DNA of 64,000 nucleotides from Axinella damicornis. Taxonomy: Eukaryota > Porifera > Demospongiae > Axinellida > Axinellidae. The stretch's first letter is position 1; each line of letters starts with the position of its first letter. The translations under genes and the position numbers were made by a program. Below the pieces are notes generated by a model. The model saw nothing but the letters and a program-made list of their open reading frames with translations, searched no databases and was not told the DNA's origin. Where the stretch lies: positions 1,841,950 to 1,905,949 of the forward strand of contig OZ007512.1 in the NCBI GenBank assembly GCA_963931865.1, in the 5' to 3' direction. Of this stretch, positions 24,907-35,282 are shown piece by piece.

Positions 24907-25179
24907 ACAAGTAATAAAAAACATTTAAAATGTAACAGGATGTAGGGATACCAGAACTGCAAAAAGTAAGGAAACAAGGTAGGGATGATTACACAAAACA
25001 GTGAAGTATACAATCCCCCTACATATCTTTTTTCATTATACACGTATTATGGAAAAAGATCTCTGTAGGGGGTTGTATACTTCACTGTTTTGTGTGATCA
25101 TCCCTACCTTGTTTCCTTACTTTTTGCAGTTCTGGTATCCCTACATCCTGTTACATTTTAAATGTTTTTTATTACTTGT
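24907..25179. mobile_element. Long fold-back element with arms of about 125 bp
   Basis: The left half (ACAAGTAATAAAAAACATTT onward) is the inverted copy of the right half with very few mismatches, around a short loop near 25037-25051. The arms contain GGATGTAGGGATACCAGAAC and AAGGAAACAAGGTAGGGAT. It is noncoding; the open frames across it are a by-product of the symmetry. Confidence 0.93.
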
Positions 25180-25455
25180 ACAATTATATACGATGCTACA
25201 ATTCGACACGTTCTCATTATGGACTCCATGCAGTAAGAATTTCTGCTTCTTGCAACGATTCATTCTTGCAAGGTTATTTATTGTAGCCACACGTGGGTTT
25301 CTAGCATTGGTACTTTGTATAATCCCACAATTATTGCATGGCAGTGCAATTCCTTGTGCTGATAATTATTAATAATGTCGAGTCAAAACCCTGCTACCAC
25401 TGATTTGTTTGGTAATTGAACTTATTTTGACAACCAGCTAGTTACCATGTATATA

Positions 25456-25622
25456 GGTTTTCTGTAGGCACTCTCGTTCAGGACTCCAGTCTTGAATAAT
25501 TAGTCGCTGAGTGGTCCAAAGAGGATAGAGCTGTGGAGTTTGTCTTCGGCGGTCAAGTAGAACTCTTTGTGGTAAGCCACGAATTTATCCTTCGAGATCT
25601 TTCCATCCTTGTCTGTATCCAG
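25456..25622 (-). pseudogene. Inverted fragment of the EF-hand gene 3' end
   Basis: Read on the minus strand, this matches the last 40 or so codons, the stop (25500-25502) and the first part of the 3' flank of the EF-hand gene at 28051-28599, nearly without change. The encoded loop DTDKDGKISKDK replaces DTNKDGKISKDE. Homology stops abruptly at 25622, inside the fourth EF loop's leading helix, and no upstream exon was found, so it is a truncated inverted duplicate. A last exon of an unrecognised minus-strand gene is the alternative. Confidence 0.75.
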
Positions 25623-26555
25623 TGTTTATCACACCTCTTAGTAGAATGCTGGTTTCTAGCATTGTACCTATCACCTTCAAGTACAAACACTGCCACTCAT
25701 AATTGTGGAGGAAGGAGCGGAGTTTTGTGTCTCAGAAAAAGAGTAGCTGCTTATGGTCAGCTTTGTGTATACGCTATAGCTATACTTTCAGTAGCTTGTA
25801 GCATGTAGCTACATGTACATGAACTGCAAATGAATGAACATGCTCTACACAAACTGAAGCGACACAAAGTGGGGAACCTTTAGAGGAGGAAACAACAATA
25901 GAGCCCATCAATAATAACACGTGCACGCAGTTTCCTTTCAGTTAAATAGATTCAGTATCCAATGGCAATGGAGTCTGTCTGAACAGATGCAGCTTAATGA
26001 GATTCATAGTTGATGAGAATGGGCTAGGGACAGGCCCATTATTCTAAAACAAGTCCCTATTATTCTATTCCTTAATTCCCCCGTTTTTATCCTATTATTC
26101 CTGAATTTCCCCCTATTATTCCTACAAATATTCTACTTCAATTAACAGAATATTAAACATTTCCGCTTTTGGGCTAAGTTTGAGTGTATCTAACAAACTC
26201 GGATGACTTTCAGAATCTCCACTCCCTCCAGTTAGATCACTCATCACACAGGTCTCGCCACTAGACTCTGGCTAAGGTTCAGTGATACTAGTACTACCTC
26301 AGGCTGCCATTTTAGTACTGATGATCATACGCACACGGTTGATCACATGATGCCATGATGTCATTGCAATGCAATTCATGCCTATTATTCTCGCATTATT
26401 CCCATTCCAAAATTTCCCCTATTATTCCAAAAGAAATTCCCGCATAATGTGCATGTCCCTAGAATGGGCCCTCAAAATGGCCTAGACTTGCACTGTGTGC
26501 CACTTGGGATGGTTTGCCGATTTTTAATGAGATTCATTGATCCTCCATGCACATA
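25623..26555. other. Intergenic; CCTATTATTCC-rich block
   Basis: From about 25995 to 26480 the sequence is rich in CCTATTATTCC words and is bounded by GGGACAGGCCCATTATTCTA and, near 26450, CATGTCCCTAGAATGGGCC, which suggests a degenerate element with inverted ends. No coding frame is convincing. Confidence 0.45.
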
Positions 26556-27053
26556 TTAACCCTTTAACCACCGAATTCTTCCCACCAAGACGACACATGC
26601 ATTTTCATGCATTCAGCGCACACCACTTTCGTAGGTACTCCTCTCCCGCAGCATTCACTCCTCAGCGGCCAAACTTGGTGGGGCCCGTACACATGGAGAG
26701 ACCCCTCTGGCAATACCGTTAATGATATTCATGACCTCCACAAGCCCAGCAATCAGAGGTCACAGGTGGATGTCAGCCGGATTTTCACCCAGCATTTCCC
26801 TAAACTTGGACCAGATCTGACTGATGGCACACTTTACTCCACCAATTTGCATGTTTTCTTGAGGCCCTGGGTGGGGTCTATGAATATCATTAGAATATCA
26901 AAATTCTCGGGTCAATGAATCTCATTAAAATCAAAAAACGCCCACGACATGCAGGCGAAGCCTTTTTGGTCCCTTTTTGGACTGATGAGAAGCCCTACAA
27001 GTGCATAGGGTCTAAATGATGTCCATAGACATCAATGGGGCTTAAAGGGTTAA
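26556..27053. mobile_element. piggyBac-like non-autonomous element (TTAA ends)
   Basis: Starts TTAACCCTTTAACCACC at 26556 and ends GCTTAAAGGGTTAA at 27053. TTAA duplication with CCCTTT inverted ends is the usual signature of piggyBac-type elements. The 498 bp carry no transposase. An inner inverted pair (AATGAGATTCATTGA at 26527 and TCAATGAATCTCATT at about 26912) crosses the left edge, so an older element may lie underneath. Confidence 0.6.
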
Positions 27054-27073
27054 GAATTGAGCCGAGACTTCTC

Positions 27074-27209
27074 GTTTCCATGGCAACCTTGGTACTTAAC
27101 CATGGTTTTCAAAGAATCTCAGTGGTCTGATTTTCAATATGACAATTTGTTGTACACATCTTATTGTGGCTCCATATCCATTGAATCCCACCAAGGTTAC
27201 CATGGAAAC
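27074..27209. promoter_or_regulatory. Pair of inverted RFX X-box-like palindromes
   Basis: GTTTCCATGGCAAC (27074-27087) and GTTACCATGGAAAC (27196-27209) both fit the relaxed RFX consensus RYYNYY-N2-RRNRAC and form the ends of an inverted repeat with CCTTGG / CCAAGG. They lie about 0.85-1.0 kb upstream of the EF-hand gene. RFX factors control ciliary genes in animals. The inverted arms could equally be the ends of a small transposon. Confidence 0.4.
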
Positions 27210-28050
27210 CACTGCAGCACCCAGGGTGCTATTCTGGAACATGCGAATGATCACCCTAATTTTAACATTGTTCTGAAATAATGCATGTACTTTGTACAAA
27301 ATCTGGTGTAGCTAATTGGCTGCTCATGTCATTGAATGGACATTGCCAGTTTAAATTTGGTGGAGTTGCCTTAGCCTCGAACCCAGGCACAGAGGAGGGG
27401 AAAAGAGCTTTGCCCCTCCGCGCCTGGGTTCGAGGTTAGAGTTGCCTCTGTTCTTTGCTGATTAGGCCTCACTTTTGTCCTTTGTCTAGTGTTTATGGAT
27501 TCATTTATCTTTGATGTTTGTCCTTTATATGTGGTCTTATACAGAGCTAGAGACACAATGATGATTTGTAAGTCACAGATGCCTGTGCAGCTGTTAATTG
27601 CAGAAGTCTACAGACTCAAACTGCCACTGCCGCAGTAACATTCAATCCAGCCACCAGAGTTGTCTTGTGTCTTCCTTCAATTAGCCTGGCTTCATCATAA
27701 ATCTGCAAACTTAATTGTGGTAGACTCACGAATCCAATCTGCAAAATAAGAACTAAACTATGCATGCCTGCTGGGCTGTTCATGATTACTGCCAATAACT
27801 ATTATTAAGGTCGATCTGATGAACGTCTGCCGCAGAGTGAGTAACCATGGTCTGATGCAGAGAATGCTTGCATGAAGCGAAAAATTAAATCAAACTGAGT
27901 ATTAACTTAATTCCACATCTACCGCTCACTTGTGGTGCTTCTGAATTGTCTGCAAGCGTGGAAACAGGCCTGACAAAATTCTGCGCATGTGCCATGCAAC
28001 GATAGTTTAATCTTGCGTGGATGCGAACGTACTGCTGTACGCACTGAGCC
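27210..28050. other. Upstream region of the EF-hand gene
   Basis: A fold-back member (TAGCCTCGAACCCAG ends) lies at 27372-27437. No other gene-like frame was seen. The last 100 bases contain CpG words (GCGTGGATGCGAACGTAC) expected of a promoter or leader. Confidence 0.45.
27372..27437. mobile_element. Fold-back element, variant TAGCCTCGAACCCAG ends
   Basis: Left TAGCCTCGAACCCAGG, right CCTGGGTTCGAGGTTA, with a GAGGGGAAA / TTGCCCCTC stem inside. A diverged member of the family. Confidence 0.75.
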
Positions 28051-28599
28051 ATGGCCGTTCAAAGCGCGACACTTCGCGACAATCCATTCTGGAGGAAGAA
28101 GATTCACCGAGTGTGTGAAGTTTATGACACGGACAACTCTGGCTACATCAGTCCAGCGGACTTCGACGCGATCGTAGCTCGCTACAGTCAACTGAGCACC
28201 GCCACAACGGAACAGATTGAAGGGCTCAAAAAAGCGTTCGGGGCTTATTGGGAGGGATTCGATGACTCTACAAAGCTAAACTATAACGAGTTCATGGAGA
28301 AGTCTGTTGGGTACCTGCTGAACCTTCCTACTGACGAAATTCCCAGCAAGATCTGGCTCGAGATGTTTGAAAACCTTGACATAAACAAAGATGGCGTCAT
28401 ATCCTTTCAAGAGTGGTGTGCTCACTACAAGGGCATCGGAGTTGACGTCGCCCATGCTCGGGCCTCATTTGACGCAATGGATACCAACAAGGATGGAAAG
28501 ATCTCGAAGGATGAATTCGTGGCTTACCACAAAGAGTTCTACTTGACCGCCGAAGACAAACTCCACAGCTCTATCCTCTTCGGACCACTCAGTGACTAA
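28051..28599 (+). CDS. EF-hand calcium-binding protein, 182 aa, single exon
   Basis: The start has good context (GAGCCATGG). Three canonical EF loops are seen: DTDNSGYISPAD (about residues 26-37), DINKDGVISFQE (about 110-121) and DTNKDGKISKDE (about 144-155). A second, degenerate hand lies around residues 60-85 (YWEGFDDSTKLNYNEF) without the usual acidic pattern. The length, four-hand layout with hand 2 lost, and a hydrophobic C-terminal LFGPL motif fit the sarcoplasmic calcium-binding protein / calexcitin / luciferin-binding group of cytosolic calcium buffers or sensors. There is no signal peptide or membrane segment. A 3' fragment has been copied in inverted orientation to 25456-25622. Confidence 0.9.
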   Translation: MAVQSATLRDNPFWRKKIHRVCEVYDTDNSGYISPADFDAIVARYSQLSTATTEQIEGLKKAFGAYWEGFDDSTKLNYNEFMEKSVGYLLNLPTDEIPSKIWLEMFENLDINKDGVISFQEWCAHYKGIGVDVAHARASFDAMDTNKDGKISKDEFVAYHKEFYLTAEDKLHSSILFGPLSD

Positions 28600-29386
28600 T
28601 TATTCAAGACTGGAGTCCTGAATGAGAGTGCCTACACAAAGCCTATACGCATATGAATTTGGTTAGCAGCTGCTATTATCTATGTACAGACTAGTATTGT
28701 ACGCATGTTGGAGGAGATTGTGCATGCATTAAGCTGGTCACTGTTCAAGTTAATTTGTCCTGTTAACTTTAGTTGACTTCTTGACAGTTATCACTGGAAA
28801 AAATACTCACTGGTTTTCAGTGAACTTTCATGCACTGCAAACTAACCACTGATGCATACCTAGCTGGTAAGTACCACAAAGAGACGTGTCTTCCATCCAC
28901 CATTCCAAAGAGTCACTCCTCCTGTCACACTTGATAAGTCAAGGCAGACACTTGTAGCTAATGCAATTGGAAAGCAGCTAGCTCCAGACAATTTTATTGT
29001 TCCCAACACTCCATTTTGGGGAGTCATAGCTAGCTATATATAGTTAGTTCAGTTCAATTCGATTCAGTTTGATTCGATAACCCAGGACTACTGCATCTAC
29101 ATGTACAATACTGAAGGTTTTCATGCAGGTCCTGGGCCCCATTAGTGGGGGGTGGATGCATGGCGAGTAATATGACATCATCACTGAACTTGCTATAAAT
29201 GGCATTGCTAAACTTGTAAGTCTGCACTGTCCAACGTTTCTGCATAGCTAATCCACTCCACAGCTGCAGTACAGCAGACGTCTAGCTATATATAGTGCCA
29301 GTGAAAATGTGCATGTGCATGATCAGTGTTGTACAGGAATATCTTCATGAGTGCTCCCATGCATGAGTTTCAGTATGGCAACTGTG

Positions 29387-29700
29387 CAGGGAGAAAAAGG
29401 AAGCTAGTGCTGTATTGTGCACGGAAGCAGAAAGCGGTTCCAGTGCAGTGCAAAGCAAGAAGCTAGTACATGCAGCTATGTGAGCCCTTGCTGATGACTG
29501 AAAATGATCGTAAAAAATGTCTTGACTTCAGCAAGTGTGCACGACTGTGGCAGTGAGTCATGCAGAGAGAAAAAGAAGGCTTGTGTTGTATTGTGCACGG
29601 AAGCAGAAAGCGGTTCCAGTGCAGTGCAAAGCAAGAAACTAGTAGCTATGTGAGCCCTTGCGGATGACTGAAAATGATGGTAAGAAATGTAGTGATTTCT
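29387..29700. repeat. Two-copy direct duplication, about 170 bp
   Basis: Blocks TATTGTGCACGGAAGCAGAA and GGTTCCAGTGCAGTGCAAAG, then TGTGAGCCCTTG and GATGACTGAAAATGAT, occur twice in the same order. Noncoding. Confidence 0.88.
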
Positions 29701-30269
29701 CTGCAGCTACCAAACCTCTCTTCGGCACCTCAAGGCATGATCGAACACCCTTCTCTACAAGGATGACTATGGGCCTGAATTTAAGTGAAACTTACTATAC
29801 TCTAGCTACAAGCCATTGTTGTAGAAGCTTGTTTCCAAATTCCAGGGCAGTTTGAAGCAGAGCATGGGCAATAATCTCAGCTAGTATATGATATACACAG
29901 CACACAACAAATCAAGGTTCTGTGCTTCAACCTGCTAAGTCAAACTGTTTTCTTTACGCATGCACTCAACAAATAAGTGTATTGAAATTTATTGTTGCAG
30001 ACGAAACTTTATTTGCTATTGTTGGACATTCACGTGAGAGTATGGCGTGTTCTGTGACTGATGTTAGGAAACGGGTATCATTTGAACTTTGCTGTAACAT
30101 ATTGTTGATTTGAAACATCGATCAGTCCTACCTCATTTTGGTGTCTCTATACTTGGGGACAATCTTGTATTTGTACAATGCCTACCTGTCATGTCTGTTG
30201 ATTTGAAACATCCGATTTGGCAAGTAGTAAAATGCTTAGACTTGGAGACAATCTTGTATTTATACAACG

Positions 30270-30480
30270 CCCATCTTTGATTTGTCTGTTAGACTTGCTT
30301 GTATTAATTTTATACTGTCATGTCTTTGATTTAATTTGTCTGTTAGACTTGCTTGTATTTATACTTGTCATTGATTTAATTTATCTGGTAGACTTGCTTG
30401 TATTTATACATGTCATTCATATATTTTGTCTGTTAGACTTGCTTGTATTTATGCAACGCCCATCTTTGATTTGATTATCT
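30270..30480. repeat. Irregular minisatellite (GTTAGACTTGCTTGTATT)
   Basis: At least four tandem copies of a roughly 55-bp unit around GTTAGACTTGCTTGTATT, with length changes between copies. Confidence 0.85.
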
Positions 30481-30526
30481 ATTGATTTCAAACATCAGAT
30501 TTGGCTAGTACTAAGTGACTTAGACT

Positions 30527-30565
<39 letters not shown>
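30527..30565 (+). repeat. Poly-G run, 39 G
   Basis: Longest G run in the window, about 100 bases upstream of the transmembrane pseudogene's first exon. Confidence 0.95.
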
Positions 30566-30567
<2 letters not shown>

Positions 30568-30670
30568 CTATTACAATGCGACCCAGCTAGCCAGTTTAGC
30601 AGTATACATGAAGAGTTTAGTGATTGAAGTCTTTCTCTTCCTATATAGCTACTATATAGGTCCGTGGAAC

Positions 30671-32112
30671 ATGTCTATAAATTTGTTGCTGGTGGTACTA
30701 ACCATATGTATTGCCATCCTCTGCAAGGTGAGATGTTAAACTAGTGTCACATTCACTTTGGCCTAAGCCCTTGTTAATTAGGATTGCCTTTTTATATGAT
30801 ATAATGTAACTTTCATGGTGATAATAACTTGTTGACTGGCGCTGGAACAATTCATTTGTTCATCACATCACACAAACTTTAACGTACATTCAACCAGTGA
30901 TCAATGCAAGATCGATGTTCACATATTAACTTCATGAATGATTATTGTGATTATATAGCTACTGCAACATAAATTATTATTGGTAGCTCAATCTGTTGTT
31001 TCCATAGAAAGGCAAAAGATTTCCTCATAATAATCCAAAGTGGCTCATTCCATCCCTTAAACTTCTTCCTTCAATGCAGATTGCTGCTGCTCTGTCGGAG
31101 CCTAACAATATCCGAACCATCACAAACACTAACAGCTGTCCAACAGGGTTTGTTCTCAACAACAAGTCTGCCAGTGCTGGTGGAGGATGCCATCGCTGTG
31201 TGTGCAGGAAGAGTGTTCACGGTGTCGTCTGTGATCAGATGCAGCAACAGTCCTACCTGGTTTTGGGTAAATGCATGACTTACAATGACAGCTGCTCTGA
31301 CGAACAAGAATCCAATGCTATATCATTTGGTGGTTGTCCTTATCTTTACTACAGCAGCATTGTACGCCACAGATACAGAGCTCTGCCACACAATGTATCT
31401 GATCTGAACGACTTCTTCTGTGCCCCACTGAATAGAGAGGGGCTGCTGTGCAGGGATTGTATTGATGGGTTTGGCCCTTCAATTATTAGCATCGGCTATG
31501 CTTGTGCAAACTGCACAGAGAACAACTATGGGTGGATACTGTACATCCTATCAGAGTTTGTTCCTGTGACTGTCTTTTACTTTGTAGTTCTGACACTTCG
31601 AATTCGTATCACATCTGCACCAATGAACTGCTTTGTCATGCTCAGTCAATTCGTGGTAATCTCTCTGAAGAAGAGTCCAGAGTTTCAAGGGATATTGATG
31701 GCAGAACTCATGCAGTACAACTTCACGTGCCATGCTCAAAGTCATTCTCACTGGGTATGGATTCTGGAACCTGGACTTCTTGCACTATTCCATTCCACCA
31801 TTCTGTGTGAGCCAAAGCCTCAAGAACATCCACGTTCATGCCCTCCAGTATGTGTCTGCCTTTTATCCACTACTGCTCATTGCTCTTACATACACTTGTA
31901 TTGAACTACATGGATACAACTTCAGACCAATTGTCTGGCTATGGAAACCATTTCACAGATGTTGTGCTAACGTTAGTAGATGGTGGGATACATAAGCATC
32001 TATTATTGATCAATAATAGATGCTTTTGAATCCCACTGCCTTCAATGTCTTTGCTACATTCTTCTGCTCTCTTGCTCCAAACTTCTGTTCGTTTCTGTTA
32101 CAAGGGACACAA
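30671..32112 (+). pseudogene. Damaged paralogue of the transmembrane gene
   Basis: Exon 1 (30671-30727, 19 codons, MSINLLLVVLTICIAILCK) and the start of exon 2 at 31080 repeat the intact gene's structure and phase; one extra stretch (NSCPTGFVLNNKSA) aligns with the intact copy. Near 31710-31714 four extra bases shift the frame, and after the shift the homology continues in the new frame to a TAA at 31993-31995, where the intact gene reads AAA-AGC. A 32-base palindrome follows and homology ends near 32112, so about half of the membrane region is missing. The Cys-rich ectodomain is intact and the first helices survive, so a truncated product cannot be ruled out. Confidence 0.88.
31994..32025. 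repeat. Perfect 32-bp palindrome at the pseudogene break
   Basis: AAGCATCTATTATTGA followed by its exact inverse. Beyond it the inverted similarity goes on (TTTTGAATCCCACTGCC is the inverse of a GGCAGTGGGATTCAAAA related to the gene), so a short gene segment was copied backward. Confidence 0.95.
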
Positions 32113-32537
32113 GTTAGCACTTGTTGAGTGGTTCTGCTATTCAATTGCATGGTTTCACTATTTGTGAGTTTGCATGCTGCCAGCCATGGCAACTTTGAAA
32201 CTTATGATTATAGTCATGAGTTTCTCCAGACATGATACCAGTATTTGTTAACTCCTGTAGTAGAAAACCCATACAAATATGTGGAATAGCAGTAGTACAA
32301 TTCAGCTGTAGCTATAGTTTCGTATATAGCTAAAATCATAAGTGTGAATTGGTGTGAAAAGCAAGCAAGCTGCATTCCTATAATCATGCATAGTATCCTA
32401 CAGAGAAAGCCATGATTATGAGTACAATGGTTAGGGTACTATACTGTTTGAAAGCGGGAACATTCTCTACGGTATAGGCCTTTCCGTTCCCAAATCAGCC
32501 CTGGCATCATGGGAACGATCCTATATAATTATCTATG
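32113..32537. other. Spacer between the transmembrane pseudogene and leader cassette C
   Basis: Noncoding. The part from 32409 matches 10758-10806, followed by GTTCCCAAATCAGCCCTGG, matching the flank of cassette B. Confidence 0.55.
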
Positions 32538-32792
32538 CACGTGAGCCCCACCCGCACGCATTTTTTACTACCAAGTCCGTTGAAGTGACTACTGGTAGCT
32601 AGCAGCTTTCGCTTACCCTTGTGCTTTGTGCTGGGACAGCAAACAAGTCGAGCACTGCGATCAGTACTATAATACTGGTAGTTGAGAAGTGTAGCTAGTT
32701 CTCGCCGCGGTGGGGTGCGTTGCACCTGCGCGGACAGTTTTTAGACTGGGACGGTGGAAGACCCTCTGGTCTGACCCTCAAGATTTCTTGTA
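32538..32792 (+). promoter_or_regulatory. Leader cassette C
   Basis: CACGTGAGCCCCACCCGC, then GTCGAGCACTGCGATCAGTA, a GGTGC-GTT-GCACC hairpin, GACTGGGACGGTGGAAGA, and TTCTTGTA|GTGAGTAAAC (donor 32793). The donor changed from GTAAGTG to GTGAGT, which is still functional. The best acceptor downstream is TTCATGCAG|GATAACA at 37355/37356, giving a leader intron of about 4.6 kb to ankyrin gene 2. Confidence 0.6.
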
Positions 32793-33272
32793 GTGAGTAA
32801 ACATCATTGTAATACCAGTACCAGTTGATTTGTACGGAATAGTATTAGTTGTGGGAGCAGTTTGCCTTTATGTTTGATAGAATGGGTGTAGAGTTGTGGA
32901 GTTCAACAGTTTTATTCAATAGTGTTCTTGATCTCTTGTTGCATATGCATTTAAGCCATTGATTAGTTGAAGTACACACAAATGCTTTTACATTGCCACC
33001 ACAACCTGATGGATCCAGTAAGCACATGACTTCATGCACAATTATATTTGAACATGCATGTGCTAGGTAAATAGCTATTGTTCCCGTCATGCAATACTTG
33101 CTAGCTGTTGAATATAACAGTGAATAGTCTATGTTGGACAATGGTGATGTCACAGAGGATGCTCAGTGGCTATTGGATACCTGACATTTACTAGACGTAT
33201 ATCTCTAGGAAATTGGTTCTCACAGTATCAATTTCAGGAGATCAATTCGTACTAGTTTAAGTACCACAGTGA

Positions 33273-33391
33273 GTGCACTATGAGGAATATTGCACAAGGG
33301 TGTGGTCGAGAGGCTAATATAGCACAAGGTGAAGCCGAGTACTATATTTGCCTCGAGACCACACCTGCGTGCAATAGTTTCCGTAGTGCAC
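33273..33391. mobile_element. Imperfect fold-back element
   Basis: Begins GTGCACTATGAGG and ends with its inverse CCGTAGTGCAC; inner arms GTGTGGTCGAGAGGC and GCCTCGAGACCACAC. A MITE-like noncoding element. Confidence 0.75.
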
Positions 33392-34233
33392 AAGCGTAAG
33401 CGGTACTGTTTATTACAACATCTACGGAACGCTTTTCCCGGTGCTATATTTACCAGTGGCACGCTATGCGCATTATGCAAAACAAAGCACACTTCAGCCA
33501 TTTCATCTTCTATGGCTTCATACAATAACAAACATATAATCGTGTATGGATAATGCACTACTTGTCCAATTTGTTGCACAAGTACTGATTAGTCTGTCTC
33601 TTATCACAGTGCTGAGAGTATTCCATATTTGGATGAAATTGGATTTCACATCATTATTCACGGGAGTCGAATATAATTTTACCAAACATACGATAATGAA
33701 TGGATTATGCAATACAGTTTTGCTGCTGGCATGATTGTCTGTGTTGCTCCACGTGCATGCGCGAGTCTAGTCAGAGAAGTGGGGTTAAGTAATTTGTTTT
33801 GTCTGTCCGTCATCTGTCATTTGTCTGTCCGGCAACTGTCGTCTGTCTCTCCGGTAACTACATATCATTGGTCCAATGAAATCTCGTGATGTAGATGCCA
33901 AAAAAACTTTCCTAAGGGATTTCAGCAACAGCATAATGAATAGTAATGAACAGCTGTTTCTCTACCTGACCGTTATTTCTTAACTGAGTTTAATTCATGT
34001 ACATGTATCGTGATGGTCCTCATGGGCTCAACGTACTCCTTAGAACTTCAGATCTGTTCCTGTATTAGAAGATGACGCAGAGAGGAGCCCCGGTGACAGT
34101 GTGACCTCCTTGTGGTAATGTTGCATGAGAGCAAACCAGGTTTCCGTCCGATCCTACCAGGCTCTGCTTGCAGCTTATGGTGCTTATTCCTTAAATGGCA
34201 ATGTCATTATTATCAATGCGCATGTGTGTGCTA

Positions 34234-34349
34234 GCCTCGTTCCCAGGCCTACCCCATTTTTTCTGTTCTTCGGTTTCCGTTGACAATAATACACGGATGC
34301 GGAAGGGCGGCCTTTCCGCATCCGTGTATTATTGTCAACGGAAACCGAA
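34234..34349. mobile_element. TAGCCTCGTTCCCAG element with a 37-bp perfect inner hairpin
   Basis: The left family end TAGCCTCGTTCCCAGG is present. The inner hairpin 34269-34349 has arms TTCGGTTTCCGTTGACAATA onward and an exact inverse. The right family end is reduced to GGCTATG. Confidence 0.8.
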
Positions 34350-35218
34350 GGCTATGTGTGTGCCACATCAAAAATAAATTGGTTACTTTCAACAACACTC
34401 TTAGTCATGTGATTTGCACCCAAGGGCAACAGCTGTCCAGATGTGCGACTACTGTAATAACTGTAGTGTTTGGTACAAGCCACTACATCCTGCCACAATA
34501 TCACATTCATCTGCCTGTCTGAAGATAAAGACTAGCTATAGTACAGGTGGATTCCCACAGCTAGCACCCTATGCAGTTATTATACCATGTGTGGCTGTAT
34601 GGAACTTATATTGTTGACACCTTACCTGTGAAAGGATTAATAGGACATGTAGCGCAGTGCCCTCTTATCTACACGTGAAGAAGTGTACATGTATGTCTTT
34701 GAGGAAGAGACAGCCATCTCTGGAAATGGACTTGTGTTTGATGATGTATGAGTTTCCGAACGCCAAGGTATAGTGTACTTATGATGCTGTCGCTGATGAA
34801 GCCTGGGAAGAAGTTCGATGGAATAACAGGTAGCTACCTTTGTTCCACCAGCCGCATGTCAATGCCTGCCATACATGGATATGATACTAACTTTATTGCA
34901 TTCCTTTATATAGTGTGATGGAAGTTGCACACACATATGTATATATATATTTATATACATAGAAACGCTAGCTCAGTATTGGACTGCCGTTGTCAAGACC
35001 AGCTGCCTCACTATGCTCAGCAATTACTGGATTGGCAAATTGCAATCGTCCCAACTGTTGGCATGTTTCATGGGATGATGTCACCATGACAGCCATAGCA
35101 TGTCATGGGAAAATACAAAGCACATGATCTGCAAAATTTAAGTGGTGGTAACTGCAGTGAGTTCCTCACTTCAAAAATGCTACAGTTGTCCTAATGTGCC
35201 AGTAAAGTAGCTCGTTAC

Positions 35219-35282
35219 CTGGCCTCCACACCCAGCTTTGCAAGCGACAAAAGCTGGGCGTGGCAGCCTGGGAACGAGGCTA
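35219..35282. mobile_element. Fold-back element, TAGCCTCGTTCCCAG family
   Basis: Right end CCTGGGAACGAGGCTA is intact and the left end is degenerate. The inner stem is CACCCAGCTTT / AAAGCTGGGCG around GCAAGCGAC, shared with 59673 and 61087. Confidence 0.75.

Larger units (their letters stand above)
28600..30648. other. Intergenic with tandem duplications
   Basis: No gene is recognised. It holds a direct duplication at 29387-29700, a minisatellite at 30270-30480 and a 39-G run. The segment just before 30649 matches the sequence before the transmembrane gene at about 4080-4125. Confidence 0.55.

Noticed and set aside
31074..31079. ATG at 31074 as the start of the transmembrane paralogue
   Set aside because: These six bases end in the acceptor CAG; the paralogue's signal-peptide exon at 30671-30727 joins at 31080 in phase.
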